DNA of 64,000 nt from Eucommia ulmoides (taxonomy: Eukaryota > Streptophyta > Magnoliopsida > Garryales > Eucommiaceae). The notes below the pieces were generated by a model that was not told the DNA's origin, did not search any database, and saw nothing but the letters and a program-made list of their open reading frames with translations. A program made the translations under genes and the position numbers. Positions 47,270 through 60,095 of this stretch are shown here, in pieces. Location of the stretch: positions 15,267,001-15,331,000 of the forward strand of contig CM028340.1 in the NCBI GenBank assembly GCA_016647705.1. Direction: 5' to 3'. Position 1 is the first letter of the stretch. Each line of letters opens with the position of its first letter.

Positions 47270-47945
47270 GAGGAACTCGAAAACTTAGTGCCTACTGCCA
47301 GTACACTCTAATAGAATGCTGAGTTGAACTCTGAGTTGGAGAACTCAATTGTTTGCTGGGCTGAGGAGCCCAATTAAATGTTGAGCTAATGCGCTCAGTT
47401 AATTTCTGAGTTTGAAAAACTCAGTTGTTGGCTGTGCTGAGGAGCCGAGTTAAATGCTGAGCTAATGTGCTTAGCTAAATTCTGAGATGAAAAACTCAGC
47501 TGGGCTGAGGAACCCAGTTAAATAATGAACTGATATGCTCAGTTAAATTCTGAGTTGAAAAACTCAGTTGTATGATGGGCTGAGGTGCCCAGTTAAATAC
47601 TGAGCTAATGTGCTCAGTTAACTTCTGAGTTGAAGAACTCAGTTGGTTTCTAGGCTGAGGTGCCCAGTTAAATGCTGAGCTGATGTATTCAGTTAAATTC
47701 TGAGTTGAAAAACTCAATTGTATGCTGGGCTGAGGTGCCTAGTTAAATGTTGAGCTAATGTGCTCAGTTAACTTCTGAGTTGAAGAACTCAGTTAGTTGC
47801 TGGGCTGTGGTGCCTAGTGAAATGCTGAGATGACATACTCAGTTAAATTCTGAGTTGAAAAACCTAGTTGTATGCTGGGCTGATGTGCCCAGTTAAATGC
47901 TAAGCTCATGTACTCAGTTAAATTCTAAGTTGAAAAACTCAGTCA
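47270..47945. repeat. 75-bp tandem array, about 8.5 copies, 3' of integrase
   Basis: The phrase GCTGGGCTGAGGTGCCCAGT starts near 47355, 47432, 47499, 47574, 47649, 47724, 47799 and 47874, mostly at 75-bp spacing. Each unit also has CTGAGTTGAAAAACTCAG, a perfect hairpin (7-bp arms), and GCTGAGCTAATGTGCTCAGT. It is placed as in Tat-lineage elements, where hypervariable 3' repeats are known, and matches element B's 92-bp array in position. Confidence 0.88.
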
Positions 47946-48219
47946 AGAAATACAAATCTCATGGAATTAAACATTTATTTCTTTTATTAAAAAATATGCT
48001 TGGAAGACAACTTATTTAAAAAAAAAAAACCCAGAGATTAAAGATAAAGAACTCACACAAAATACTTCCGCAAATGGGAGATGTCTCAAGGTCTAGGAAC
48101 TGCAACTCCATCAAGTTTTTCAAGCCAATAAGTTCCTGGTCTATTAACTTTAATGACGCGATAAGGGCCCTCCCAATTTGGAGCAAGCTTTCCCAGGTGA
48201 GCTTCTGGTCGGTGAGGCA

Positions 48220-51050
48220 TTACCCGTCAAAGTACCAAGTCTCCAATGGTGAAACTCCTTGGGTGGACTGCATGATTAAATCTACGTGCCATCTTAGTCT
48301 TGTAAGCTTCCATACGCATTAATGCTGTATCACGCTTTTCTTCAAGTTGATCCAATTCCTCTCGTATGTAGCCTTCATTGTTCCTTAAATCATTAGTGGT
48401 AACTCTTCTGGTTGGCATCCCAATCTCAACTGGAATGACACATTCAGTTCCGTAAGTTAAAGAAAATGGTGTTTTTCTAGTTGTAGATGTCGAGGTAGTG
48501 CGATAAGCCCATAAAACTCCAGGAAGTTCTTCCACCCATTTGCCTTTAGCATTATCTAGGCATTTTTTGAGTGCATCTTTAATTGAACGGTTAGTCACCT
48601 CTGCTTGTCCGTTTGCATGGGGATATGCTGGACTGGACGTTCGGTGTTGTATCTTGAGCTCATTGTACATCCAGCTAAGTTTCCCCCTAGTAAATAGAGT
48701 TCCATTGTTAGATATAAGAACAGCAGGTATGCCAAAATGGCAAATGACTTGTTTCCACATAAAATTCTTTACTTCATTTTTACCCACGGTTATAAAAGCC
48801 TCTACTTCAACCCATTTGGTGAAATAGTCTATCACCACTAACAAGTATTTTTTTTGTTTCCAGGAGCTGGAGTAAAAGGACCCAAAACATCTATTCCCCA
48901 CTGAGCAAACGGCCAAGGACTAGTGATTGGAGTTTGTTGCTGAGCCGGGACCTTGATATCATTAGAGAATCGTTGGCACTTGTCGTACTTTCATACATAT
49001 TCTGTTGCATCAGTGCGCATGGTTGGCCAATAATATCCTACTCTCAACACCTTATGAACCAAGGACCTTCCGCCTTGATGATTACCACAAACACCTTCAT
49101 GTACTTCTTGTAGATAGTAGCTCGCTTCTTTTGGTCCTAAACACAACAACAAAGGTTGGGAAAAAGATCACCTATACAGTTTATCGTCGGATAACATATA
49201 CCTTGATGATTTATAAACAATTTTCCTAGCAGCATCTCTCTCGTCTGGTAAGACTCATTTCTTCTGATACTAAAGTATAGAAGTCCTCCAATCAATTTCT
49301 TCAACTAGCTGACCTATACATGCACATTGAGGGGTTGGAGTGATTGATGGATGATCTAGAAACTCAACCAATTCAGACTTATGATCTGATCCCAAAGTCG
49401 AAGCAAATACAGACAAAGCATCAGCCTTGGCGTTTTCAGTTCTTGGGATGGTTTCAAATTTACAACTTTGAAACTGGGAAGTAAGATCTTTTACTTTCTC
49501 TGCATAGAGGCATAATTTGTCTCCGTTTATAAGAAATAGGCCATTGACATGATTGATCACCATTTGAGAATCTGACTTCACTTCCAAATGCTGATCACCT
49601 AACTCCTTGGCAAGAGTTAGCCCGAGAACCACTACTTTATACTCCACTTCGTTGTTGGAAGCTTGGAAACTTAACTGCACTGCTTTTTTAAGCTGATCTC
49701 CCTCAGGTGTTTGTATGATTATTCCCACTCCACACTCTTTCATGTTTGAAGCTCCATCAACCCATAATTTCTACTAGGCGACAGAATAGGAGGTTGCTTC
49801 TTCATTCAAGGAAGGAGTAAATTCAGTAATGAAGTCAGCTAAAGCTTGCCATTTGATTGTTGTTCTGAGTTTTTACTGGATGAAAAATTCACCCAGCTCA
49901 ATAGTATACTTCATTAGATGTCCAGATGCTTCTGGTCTGTGCATTACTGCCCAGAGTGGGTATGAAGTCAGCACAGTTACTACATGTGCTTGAAAATAGG
50001 GCCGGAGCTTCATAGCAGCAATTACTAAGGCTAACGCTAATTTTTCCAACTCATAATAATGGGTTTTAGCTGAAATCAATGATTCGCTGACGTAGTATAT
50101 TGGCCTCTGCCCTCCTGCGTGTTCTTGAACCAGTGTAACACTGACTGCCAAATATAGCTTCAACTCTTCTCTTGGGTATACCTTTGCCAATGTTTGCACT
50201 GAGCCCAAGTAATCTTTAATAGATTGAAAAGTACGCTCACAGTCATCATCCTACTGGAAGGTCTTGTTTCCCCTCAAAATTTTGAAGAAGGGAGCACATT
50301 TATCAGTAAATTTTGAGAAGAATCTGTTTAAATCCGCTAATCCTCCAGTTAACACTTGAACTTCTCGTATAGAAGAAGGGGATTTTAGATTCTTGATAGC
50401 TTCTATTTGTCCTGAATCTACTGTAATGCCAAGATGATTAACTACGAAACCAAGAAACTTGCCAGAAGTAAACCCAAAAGCGCACTTTTCAGGATTCAAC
50501 TTCATACCGTACCTTCTTAGAACAGAAAAAACTTCAGCCAAATAGGAGAGGTGATCTGTTTGCTTAGAACTTTTGACCAGCATATCATCTATATAAACCT
50601 CCATGGTGGTCCCAATTTGATCTTGAAAAATGCAATTCACCAACCGCTGATAAGTAGCACTTGCATTTCTCAAACCGAAAGGTATTACTTTATAACAATA
50701 AGTACCTTTTGGTGTGATAAATGATGTTTCTTCCTCATCTTGCTGATCCATACAGATTTGATTATAGCCTGAGTAAGCATCCATCATGGACAGGCGTTGG
50801 TGCTCGGCAGCAACATCAACCATCTGATCAATCCTTAGTATCGGATAACAATCTTTAGGGCATGCTTGATTCAGATCAGTAAAATCAACACACATCCTCC
50901 ATTTTTCATTCTTCTTTTTGACAAGAACTGGATTAGCCAACCATATGGGGTATGTCACTTCCCTGATGTGGCCAATAGAAAGCAATTTCTTCACTTCAAC
51001 TTCAATTACTTATTCTTTCTCAAGACTAAATGTTCTTCTTTTTCGCCGAA
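48220..51050 (-). pseudogene. Element A pol: RT, RNase H, integrase
   Basis: Reverse transcriptase lies at about 51050-50250 (WRMCVDFTDLNQACPKDC, YIDDMLVKS at about 50594-50572, KFLGFVVNHLGI). RNase H and the connection lie at about 50210-49270, including a second RNase H-like part (NNEVEYKVVVLGL, NAKADALSVFAS) typical of Tat elements. Integrase lies at about 49000-48220 (DYFTKWVEVEAF, SPAYPHANGQAEVTNR, TPFSLTYGTECVIPVEIG). There is no chromodomain. The region is interrupted several times and is not a working polyprotein. Confidence 0.85.
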
Positions 51051-51349
51051 TTGGAGGATACGGTATGCAGATGTGCAAATGATGAACAGCAACATCAGTA
51101 CTTATTCCTTTCATATCAGTCGGTGACCAAGCAAAAATGTCCAAGTTCATTTGAAGTAGGTTCTTGATCTCCGCTTCCTTAATCTAGCTTAATGATTCGC
51201 TAATCATAAGCTTTTGAGTTCCATCATTGAAAGTTATCTGTTTAACTTGCTCAATAGGTTGAATAACACTAGTGTGTTATTTGAAATCATCAATCTCTCT
51301 TGCCGAGTCCACAGATGGACCTGCTTCATGAACTTTATTTGATTGCTAT

Positions 51350-52110
51350 AAATGAGAGCTTTTGCCCTTCACAACTATGGAAAAACTCTTCCTTGAAGAG
51401 GCTTGATCTCCTCTTATACCTGCCATTGAATCTCCTCTGGCATACTTCACACATTGGTGATACGTTGATGCTACAACTCTCATCGCATGCAACCATGGAC
51501 GACCCAAAATGGCATTGTATGGCAATATAGAGTCTATCACTATGAACTCCATGGCCTTTGTGTAACCTTGCTCATCATTATTGGAGGTGACTGACAAAAT
51601 AATTTTGCCACAAGGCAAAGTAAGCCCACCATTAAATCCTACCAAAACAGTCTGTGTTGAGCTCACGTCTGAGCTCGGCACTCTTATCTGTTTCAGGGTA
51701 CTAACAAAAATAATGTTTGCTGAGCTACTATTATCAATCAAGATACGTCGGACCTGGAAACTTGAGATCCACAAAGATATGAATAAGGCATCTTCATGAG
51801 GGTGAACAATCCCTCTACAATCATCCTCAGAAAAGGTGATAATAGGGATTGACTTTGTTACCACCAATGACTCCCCATAATAACATTCCAATGTCGCTTC
51901 ACGCACCTTTCTTTTTCGTGCACGATTGGATTCCCCAGTACTTGATCCAACTAAATTTATCATAAAAATTACCTCTCGATTTTTTTTAGGATGCTCTCCC
52001 TTCTGCTCTCTTTCTCGACGTTCTTCACCTCGGTTATTATTTCTGGACCTCTTTTTATCCCTGGGACGATCTTGCATATAATCCCGTAACTGTCCCAAGT
52101 TCATAAGTCG
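51350..52110 (-). pseudogene. Element A protease region
   Basis: The segment contains ISSFQVRRILIDNSSSANII, the flap-side hydrophobic core, then YNAILGRPWLHAM, the conserved ILGR motif of Gypsy aspartic proteases. The upstream part is basic (RPRDKKRSRNNNRGEERRER), a spacer between Gag and protease. It lies between gag and RT as expected. Confidence 0.75.
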
Positions 52111-52299
52111 CTTGATCTCCTTCTGAAGCTCCTATCAATCATCTGTATTGTGACCATGATCCTTATGGAAATCGCAATACTTAGAGTGATTCTTCCGATT
52201 TGACTTAGTGGTTTGCCTAGGAGGCTATTGAATTATATCAGATGTGTAAATCTCCTGCCGAATCCGTGAGATCGGCATGCACAATCCAGGAAGGCCTGG

Positions 52300-53470
52300 T
52301 TCCTGGCAAACTTCTGGCCTGGAATTTGAATTCCTTGTTCAGTGTTTACGCCTATCAGACGTGCCAGCTTTTGCCTTGCTAATATCTTTCTCATTTTGCC
52401 TGAGATGATCTCGAAATAACCTCCTGCCTTCTCTAGCCAGTTTTACATCTTCTAGCTTCATGTAAGGCTTGGATTTCTCCATCAACTCTGTCATACTCCG
52501 AAGGCACTTTTTGGTTAAGGAGTCTTGAAATCGGCCAGGACGCAACCCTAATGTAAAAGCATTAATAACAAGGTTTGTATCACAACCTTCAATACAAGTT
52601 AGCTCCTCATTAAACCGGCTCATATACTGACGCAAAGTTTCTCATTTTCCTAATGCAGAGCTAGCAAGAAATTCGTCCCTTTCATTAACCTCTGACAGGT
52701 TATGAAACGACTGATGAACATCTTTCGGAACTCATTAAACGACGTTATAGAGTTCGCGAGAAGAGAATACAACCATTCAAGAACTGATCCCTTCAGAGTG
52801 GTCACAAAAGCTTTGCAAATGGTGGAATCGTTGGAATTATACAAATTCATGACATGTTTGAACTGTCGGATATGGTCCACTGGATCAATTCTCCCATCGT
52901 ACTTTTTGAACTTCGTCGGATCGAACCTTTCAGAAGGTGGGATAACTAGTATTTTTGGGGAGAAGGGCATCTCAGTACCCTTCAGTAACGTATTCAGCTC
53001 GTCTAGAGGTCGAACTCTCTCCACTTGACTCCTGATATGTCGATGTGAATCAACAGTCTCAGTTTGAATATTGGTCCCTCATTCTGGTTAATGGCTGGCC
53101 TCTCCATGGGCAGGTCGTTCTTCATAAAATTGAGGATCAACATATCGTGGAGTTTCTAAATCCTCTCTGACTCCATGAGTGCACGTATTGAACTGTCACT
53201 TGCTGTCAGCGATTATGCCGACCATATAATTAATAGTTTCTACCATCTCAGCCATTTTTGGGTTTAGAACGTCTATCTTTGGATCCATATTTACTGCAAC
53301 GGATGGCATATCAGACGGAATCTCCTCACTCTGCTTCGAACGAACATCTTTGGGCTGTTCCTCAGGTAAATCTAGGACTGTCGGCGGTGGTAAGTCATTA
53401 TTCCGACTTGTCACCGGTGCCCTAGCACGCAAGTGTCTTATATCAGCAACGTAGTGTTTTACGTTCATTT
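52300..53470 (-). pseudogene. Element A gag region
   Basis: The retrotransposon Gag core is visible (KYDGRIDPVDHIRQFKHVMN, then SVLEWLYSLLANSI and FNEFRKMFISRF), followed by MRQYMSRFNEELTCIEGCDT, the usual Gag tail. The N-terminal part near 53468-53196 is acidic and proline-rich. It is broken by several interruptions. Confidence 0.8.
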
Positions 53471-53492
53471 TCCCACAGACAATGCGAAATAA

Positions 53493-54148
53493 TGTAGTAA
53501 AAAATTCTCAGTCACGTGTCAATCTCCACACATATCAGAAAATCTTTTGTCTTCCTTCCTTACCTGCAAAACTGTGAATTCTAATGGGAAACATTGGTGC
53601 GGTGTCAGGAAAAGAACCTCCGGCATGAGAATAAGTTAATCTGAATATAGTGAGAATAAATTGCACACTTAAAATCAGAGTCCCTTTTACCGGTTACCTT
53701 CTTCCCCTTTTTATAGAGTGATCTGCTTGTTATTTCTTGAATGGAAATATCATTCAGTTGCTCGTATCTCTCTACCGTTACGTATAATAGCCATTATCCC
53801 CATATTTAAGGGAGAATATCTGTAACGGTCCCCATTAATCATGGGTTGTTAGAGTCAATTTAGACTTATTCTAACGTATACAGGTTTAGACCCAAACTCT
53901 AAAATGACTGTTTTCCTCTTTGGCTTTTGACACCTTGGGCTTATACATACCCAATTATAGGCCTTATCATATGTCCGCCCATATATTCATATAGATCACT
54001 TGATCAGTGTTTGAATTATGGGCTTATGCTTCCCCAGCCCATCTAACAGGCGGGTTTATCCGACTTTAATTCGGGGCCCATATAACGAATTTGACCCATT
54101 TAGGATTTAAACCTAGGTCAGTTTGGGGTGGGGTTTTTACACACATCA
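53493..54148 (-). repeat. 5' LTR of element A, 656 bp
   Basis: It is the partner of 42395-43050. On the minus strand it starts TGATGTGTGTAAAAACC and ends TTTTTTACTACA. The differences between the LTRs are mostly C/T and G/A, as expected from cytosine deamination in methylated DNA. Confidence 0.9.
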
Positions 54149-55552
54149 TTGACCACCACCTCTATATTGGTGGTGTCCATGTATGATCTAGCCGTCTAGG
54201 TCCAGATCGTGTGGTGGTAGCCCTGATCTATCAGTCTACGACTAGATTGTGTGGTGGTGGCCTAGATCTAGCCGTATTTGATCATATATGGGTTTTTTCT
54301 ATGACATCATTGCCCCTGTCAATTCCTTTAACTCCACCATTGGTGCCGCTGCAATTGTTCCACTGCTATTTACTACTCTTATTTCTAGAAAATTCAAGGT
54401 TTTTGTTTTTTTTTTTTTAAATGAAAAGTTACATATTTGAAAAGTTTCAGGGTTTGATTTTTGTTATTACTTGTTTGAATGATGACAACAAATTTATTGA
54501 GTTTAATTTTTTTTCTTGATGTTTTGAGTAAGGGTAACAAATTTATTGAACTATTAAGATTTAATCATTTAAGATGTGAAATTTACTGTAAGTATTGATT
54601 TTAAATTGTTGACATTTGCTGTAATATTTTGATTTTGACTTATTGCAATTTTTTATTGTTGTATTTGCTTGTGATTTTTCGATTATTTGCTATGGTGGTA
54701 GTGGTGGTGGCGTTGATAGAGAATATTTATTTTTGTGATGGCCGTAGTGTTGGTGATAGAAAATATTTATTGTGGTGATTGCGGTGGTGAGCAAATATCT
54801 ACTGTAATGGTGGTGGTGAAATATTTTATGTGGTGGTGGAGGGGGTGATAGTAAATGTTTGCTATGGTGGTGGTGGTGATAGCAAATATTTACTTTAGTT
54901 GTGGCAACGGTGATAACAAATATTTGTTATTATGGTGGCGGAGTGAGAGCCAATATTTAGTGTGGTGGTGGCGATGTAGTTGTGATGGGTTAACAAATAC
55001 TTTCTGTGGTGGTTAATGTTTATTATTAAAAAAAAGTTAATCGAGGGATATTTTTGTCAAAAAAAAGATAATATATTTTTTGAATTAGGATTTTTGTAAA
55101 ATAAAAAAGAAGGGTGGGGATAAACTTGAAAAGTAGTGTGCTTTTGTGTGTGGGGGGGGCTCAATCCTTTATTTTCTATTAAGTTACATACGATTACTAA
55201 TTATTGACTTTGAGTGAGATTTTTTTATTTTTTTTTGGTTTTTTGTTGGAGTTATTTATTTGTTTTCTCTATAAATAGAGAAAATTTGAATGATCATGTA
55301 GTTAAGAAACATAGGGCATCTTTCACTGCATATACACTTTGAGTCTTTGTTAGTTTGTTTTTTAGAGAAAGTTCGTCACTTGTTTTGTTCATCGAATCCT
55401 TTGATTTGAGTGCTAGTATCAAAAGATCATGATCCTTGATCTTGGGAAGCAAACACGTGAGCAACTATAAACATAATTAGAGACAACTTATTTTTAGTAA
55501 ATATCGTTGAATGATAGGCTCAATCAACATAAATTTCTGGTAGTATCTTTGG
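54149..55552. other. Spacer with GTGGTGGTGATAGCAAATATTT repeats
   Basis: From about 54690 to 55015, units of GTGGTGGTG(A)TAG(C/T)AAATATTTA(C/T)T recur about seven times at 50-65-bp spacing with GGTGGTGG tracts between. Before this (54150-54420) GTGGTGGT and GATCTAGCCGT words recur. After it the DNA is AT-rich. A 69-codon frame at 54211-54420 is not convincing. No gene is seen. Confidence 0.6.
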
Positions 55553-55557
55553 TAAAG

Positions 55558-57363
55558 TGTTGACCCTAGATATTTTGATGAATCAATTTACATCGATATT
55601 TAAAGGACTAATGGTTTTATTGGGAAATGTTTCAGATTTTAGTTTCGATATTTAAATGAGAAGAGATGATAAGGATAAAGCTAGTTGCAATGGAAGATAT
55701 TGAAGTTTTGGAAACGAATATTGTTTGTATTACTAGGTAAAAATAACTCAATTTGTTTAAACTCTTAATGCAACCCAAATATGATCACGCATAACACATG
55801 AAGATGATAAGAAGTGATAAATTTATGTTAGTAAAGAGTTTTCTAAGTAATTGCTCAAGAATTGTTAGAAAAATGATAAAAATTGAGAAAATAGCCTAAA
55901 CAGTCGACTGCTAGATTTAGGTTACTAGAAAATTGGGTTTTAGCCATTTCGGTCGACTGAAGAGTTGAATGGTAGACATAGAGCCTAAATTGGTCGACTA
56001 ACAAGTCGACCAAATTGTGTTGCAACGGCTAGAAATTTGAAAGGATCAAACAGTCGATTGACCTGCTATACAGTCGACCAATCCAGTCTAATTTTTTATT
56101 TGACCTGCACATTTTTCAAAGATATTCTATCCACACTTTAAGCATTTGACAGTTGACAAATTATATTTTAATATGGCTGAGAACTGTTTTTTTAAAGATA
56201 TCATATATTTGAAGATCTTATTATTTAGTCTACATATTTTATGATTTTGTCATTTATAACTAGAAAACTTATTTCTATCCTTTTTTGGTTTTAAATAAAA
56301 TTATTTTTGGGACTAAATTTAATATTTTAAAAATTATATTTTTGGTCAAATACAACTAATTTAATTCTGATTTATATATATGGCCTATATATGCTATTTT
56401 TAGACACATCTTTTGAAAAATAGCCGTTAAAAGCTATATTTAATTTCTCTTTAAATAGGCCTACGACTTTCAGATTTAAAATCATCAAGAATTCAAAAAG
56501 TTTACAGATTTCTAAAAGAGAGAGAGAGAGAATATGTTTCTGGAAAATATTTTTAAAGCTATATCTGTAAGTGTGTTGTCGATCAAAAAAATGAGCTTTT
56601 ACAAAACCGAGGTTACTACGAACTTGTTCATTGTGTCAAATCTTTCTTGAGAAAACTTTGTGAGATTTTTTTTGTTTATTTGTGTGCTCAAACATTTTTG
56701 TGCTTAAATTGATCTACATAATTTATTTTGTACTAAATCATATGTGAGATAAAAAAAACTGTTATTGCATAAATTTATTGAAAATCATTTAAAATGATTT
56801 TTTTTCTTGAAATCTTGTTTAAAGAGATATTATGCATAAATTGATATAATTCCAGATTTAGTTTCTCATATTTTTCTATCACTATTATTGGGCCATTAAT
56901 TCAGTTTATATTGAATTGAGTTGGTAGAAGCTCTAGCGAGAAGAAACGATAACTTTTTTATTTTAATTTATATGAGTTGTAGCTTGGAGCTAAACGTAAT
57001 TGGTCAGAGTATGACTGTTGGTTGGGCATAAAGAAACCTTGCCTAATCAGGATGTAACGGTTCAATTCTTACCAAATAGAAAAGGATTAGTGTAAGACTT
57101 TGATTCTTACTTAGGAAACGAATCAAGTTTGATTAGTGGATTGTAAATTCCCTACAGGAGCTCAGGGAGTGGACGAAGGCAATAGTAGATTTTCGAACCA
57201 CTATAAATTTGCGTGCCACTGTCTCTATCCCTCTATTATTTGTATGTGCATTTAAAATTCCTGTTTTATTAACACGATAAATGTCGATTAGAGAATTTGT
57301 AATTACTTGTTAATTTTTAAATTACTCAATTCATCCCTTCTTGGGTAAATCTTTGGGACAACA
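55558..57363 (+). mobile_element. Copia-type (Sirevirus-like) solo LTR, 1806 bp
   Basis: It starts TGTTGACCCTAGATATTTTG and ends CTTTGGGACAACA (ends TGTTG/CAACA). A perfect 5-bp direct repeat TAAAG lies on both sides (55553-55557 and 57364-57368), which defines it as one solo LTR. It is homologous to 14632-16898: the same start and end phrases, GTCGACTG-type words (55900-56090), a TTTAAATAGGCC promoter-like site near 56450, and ATTCATCCC near the end. No polymerase remains. The Copia/Sirevirus assignment rests on LTR length and the C-rich 3' end and is an inference. Confidence 0.8.
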
Positions 57364-57368
57364 TAAAG

Positions 57369-59560
57369 GATTGTAAGTACGATGTTATTTATTAACTGAT
57401 TTCTTGTATTTTAAATTATTTTCGAAGAATATAAATTTAGAAATCTTTTTTCTGATGTTAGAAAGTGTTTTGGAATATTATTTGTAATGTGTTTTACATT
57501 CTGAAATATTTATTGTCGTATGTGTTGTGTTTTGGAATATTTGATGTGAACTCTTTTAACATTTTGTAATATTTTTTATCAATCAAATCTAGCAACAAAT
57601 TTTAGTGGGGTTGAATTTATGTTATTTATGAGTATTATTTGATTGTATATATATGTATTTGTTACATAATTATAAATCTTTAATGAGATCAATATTAATT
57701 AATATTTAATTATATTAATTAAAATTAGGATTTTCACTATCATTTCTTACAATTTTAAATTATTTTTTTGGTATCATTACTAATTAATATATGTCTAGAT
57801 CGTACATATGGTGGTAGAGACATCTTGATACATGTCTCGTCAATACATGTCATGTTAAGTATTTCATGTCGAAATTCTACGACGAAAAATTTATGCTTAT
57901 GTGATACATTAAAATAGTATTGTTAATTATTCATGAGATTCTTATATGTTAAAGTAATGAATTTTAAGAACACATTTTTATGTGTTATATACTCTACATA
58001 TCTATTGTGTGAATATATTTGACTATTCAATATTAAATTATTTTATATAGATGGAGATTTATTGATTGAGGCAATTAATGTGAATTTATCTGGGACACAA
58101 AATGAGTTAATGGTTGGAATATCAAATGAAGTATTCACTTGTACTTTTATAAGTTGAAAGAAAAAAGGTTTAGTGGAACTAATTTTGAGAAATAGCAAGT
58201 AAAAATAATAATATCTTTTTAACAATACTGGATCTCGCTAAAATCTTATGTGATGATGCTCAATGCAGATTGTGATTACGGTAGATGCTTGAAAATATGT
58301 AGATTTTCTTTTCAAGTTTTATATTTTTATAAGACTAAAGGATACGTTTTTATGCATTGTACAATTTTACCAACAAAATAGTGTTCTGATATTAGCTGTA
58401 AATTAAATATGAATGGAAAATAAGGATACACGTCAAGTTGTTCCAAAGCCAAAAAGTAAAATGTCTAAAGAGTGACGAAAAGCGAAAAGTAAGTAATTCA
58501 AGCACTAGTCTTGGTCAAAAGAAAATTTTGACTAAATAAATGTGGTCGTTACAATTGAGGTAAATTTGGAAATCGTGCTAAAAATATCACATGAGGGTAT
58601 TACAAGAAAACCTCATAAGTCAACCTATAAGGCTATTATGATAGAGGTAGAGAATCTTTATGATAAGGTTGTTGAGATACATCTTTTCAGTTAAATGGAT
58701 GTACTGTATATGATAAATATATAGAAGAATAAATTCTTTTAAAATGTAATATGTGATAAAATAATAATAGAAAAATAATAAAATGAGTATTTCTTTTATT
58801 GTACCATTGAGTCTTTGAATGTTTATCATGCTAAATTAAGATATGTGTTAATTAACTTGGACTAATTAAAGAAAAAAAAAAATTAAGATTTAAGTGTTTA
58901 GTCAAAAGTGACTCAATAATATACACGTGTGTGTATATATATATATAATTTATAGTAATAATTGTGAGACTTTTGTACAATCAAATATTACTCAAACATA
59001 TTTTATTAAGTGAAATAAGTGCACTAAACTAATTTCATATCGTAAATGTGAGAGATGAGCATGACGTCAAATTGAAAAAAAAATAAAAATTGATTTATAA
59101 TTGAAAGAAGTGCGAAATCTCTGAATTGATTTGTGCAAATTAGAGGATGAACAAGTATTTCGTACATAGTTTCATACTTTTATTCATAATTAAAGAATTT
59201 ACATGAGAATATTTATTCCATAAGAGGTTGAACAAGACGTCTTAAATACATATTTTTAAAAGGTATGAGGTCTATCTACAAATAATTATAAAAGTGGGGG
59301 TATCTTGATAAATTGGTGACATTTTATCATTAAATAATGAAGTTAAAATTGAAATTGTGTGTATGAACACAATTTTTAAATTGTGGAGTACATCATTCTT
59401 GAAAATATATATTTCTACGTAAAACTAATAAGGTTAAGTTATATTAAATGAATAAATAATACTACATCAAGTAGTATTTAACACTGAGTGTATTAAAGTA
59501 AAACAAATAAATAAAACAAAAAAAATAAAATACAAAAAAAAATTATTTTTTAAACCACCT
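57369..59560. other. AT-rich spacer
   Basis: This is AT-rich DNA with only short frames (58043-58225 and 58620-58829, minus). A few words near 58255-58620 read like a decayed zinc-finger/Gag stretch of a Copia element (cysteine-rich, lysine-rich), but I cannot fix a frame. No gene is supported. Confidence 0.35.
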
Positions 59561-60015
59561 ATCCATTATGGAAGAATCGATAAGCTTGGTCCCCAGGGTG
59601 TTTTTTCTTTTAGCTTAAGTTATGATGACAAAAATTTATATATGAAAAACAAATGATAGAGTTTTAAAATAAAAGACTTTCCATTAAGACAATATTTTTA
59701 TGAAAGAGATGTTTCTTTTGTTAAGAAAATAACTAAATACTAAGAAAATATTTTTGTTGTTTTTATTAATTAAAAAAAGTAATTAATTTTTTTTTTAAAA
59801 AAAAAATACATTTTAAAATATTTTCTGATTTTAAAAATATTTTAAGGAAAACAAGGGTTTGGGATCTTATGAAGATATCTTTTAAAAAAACTTTACTTTA
59901 GAATTTTCTTATGAAGAAAAAAATAATTTTAAATAAATAAAAAAAGAGAGTTTTGTTTTCGTATGAAAAGTAAACTTATTTTAAAACCAAATGAAAGAAA
60001 AAGAGTTTTATGTTA

Positions 60016-60095
<80 letters not shown>

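Larger units (their letters stand above)
42395..54148 (-). mobile_element. Tat-like Ty3/Gypsy retrotransposon with both LTRs (element A), 11.75 kb
   Basis: Read on the minus strand: 5' LTR (54148-53493), gag (about 53470-52300), protease (about 52100-51350), reverse transcriptase, RNase H and integrase (about 51050-48220), 75-bp tandem array (47945-47270), antisense frames (46143-43189, coded on +), polypurine tract (AAGAGGGCAAA at 43061-43051) and 3' LTR (43050-42395). The RT-RNase H-integrase order is Ty3/Gypsy. The tandem array and antisense frame downstream of integrase point to the Tat lineage. A Harbinger MITE (46533-47216) is inserted between array and antisense frames. The LTRs differ at about 60 of 656 positions by hand count, mostly transitions, suggesting insertion a few million years ago. 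It is broken, with roughly six to ten interruptions. I found no clean 5-bp target duplication. Confidence 0.88.

Noticed and set aside
42389-54156. GACCAC on both outer sides of element A as a target duplication
   Set aside because: On the right it begins two bases away from the LTR end and lies in a GACCACCACC micro-repeat. The length is six, not five, and it does not abut the end, so I treat it as chance.
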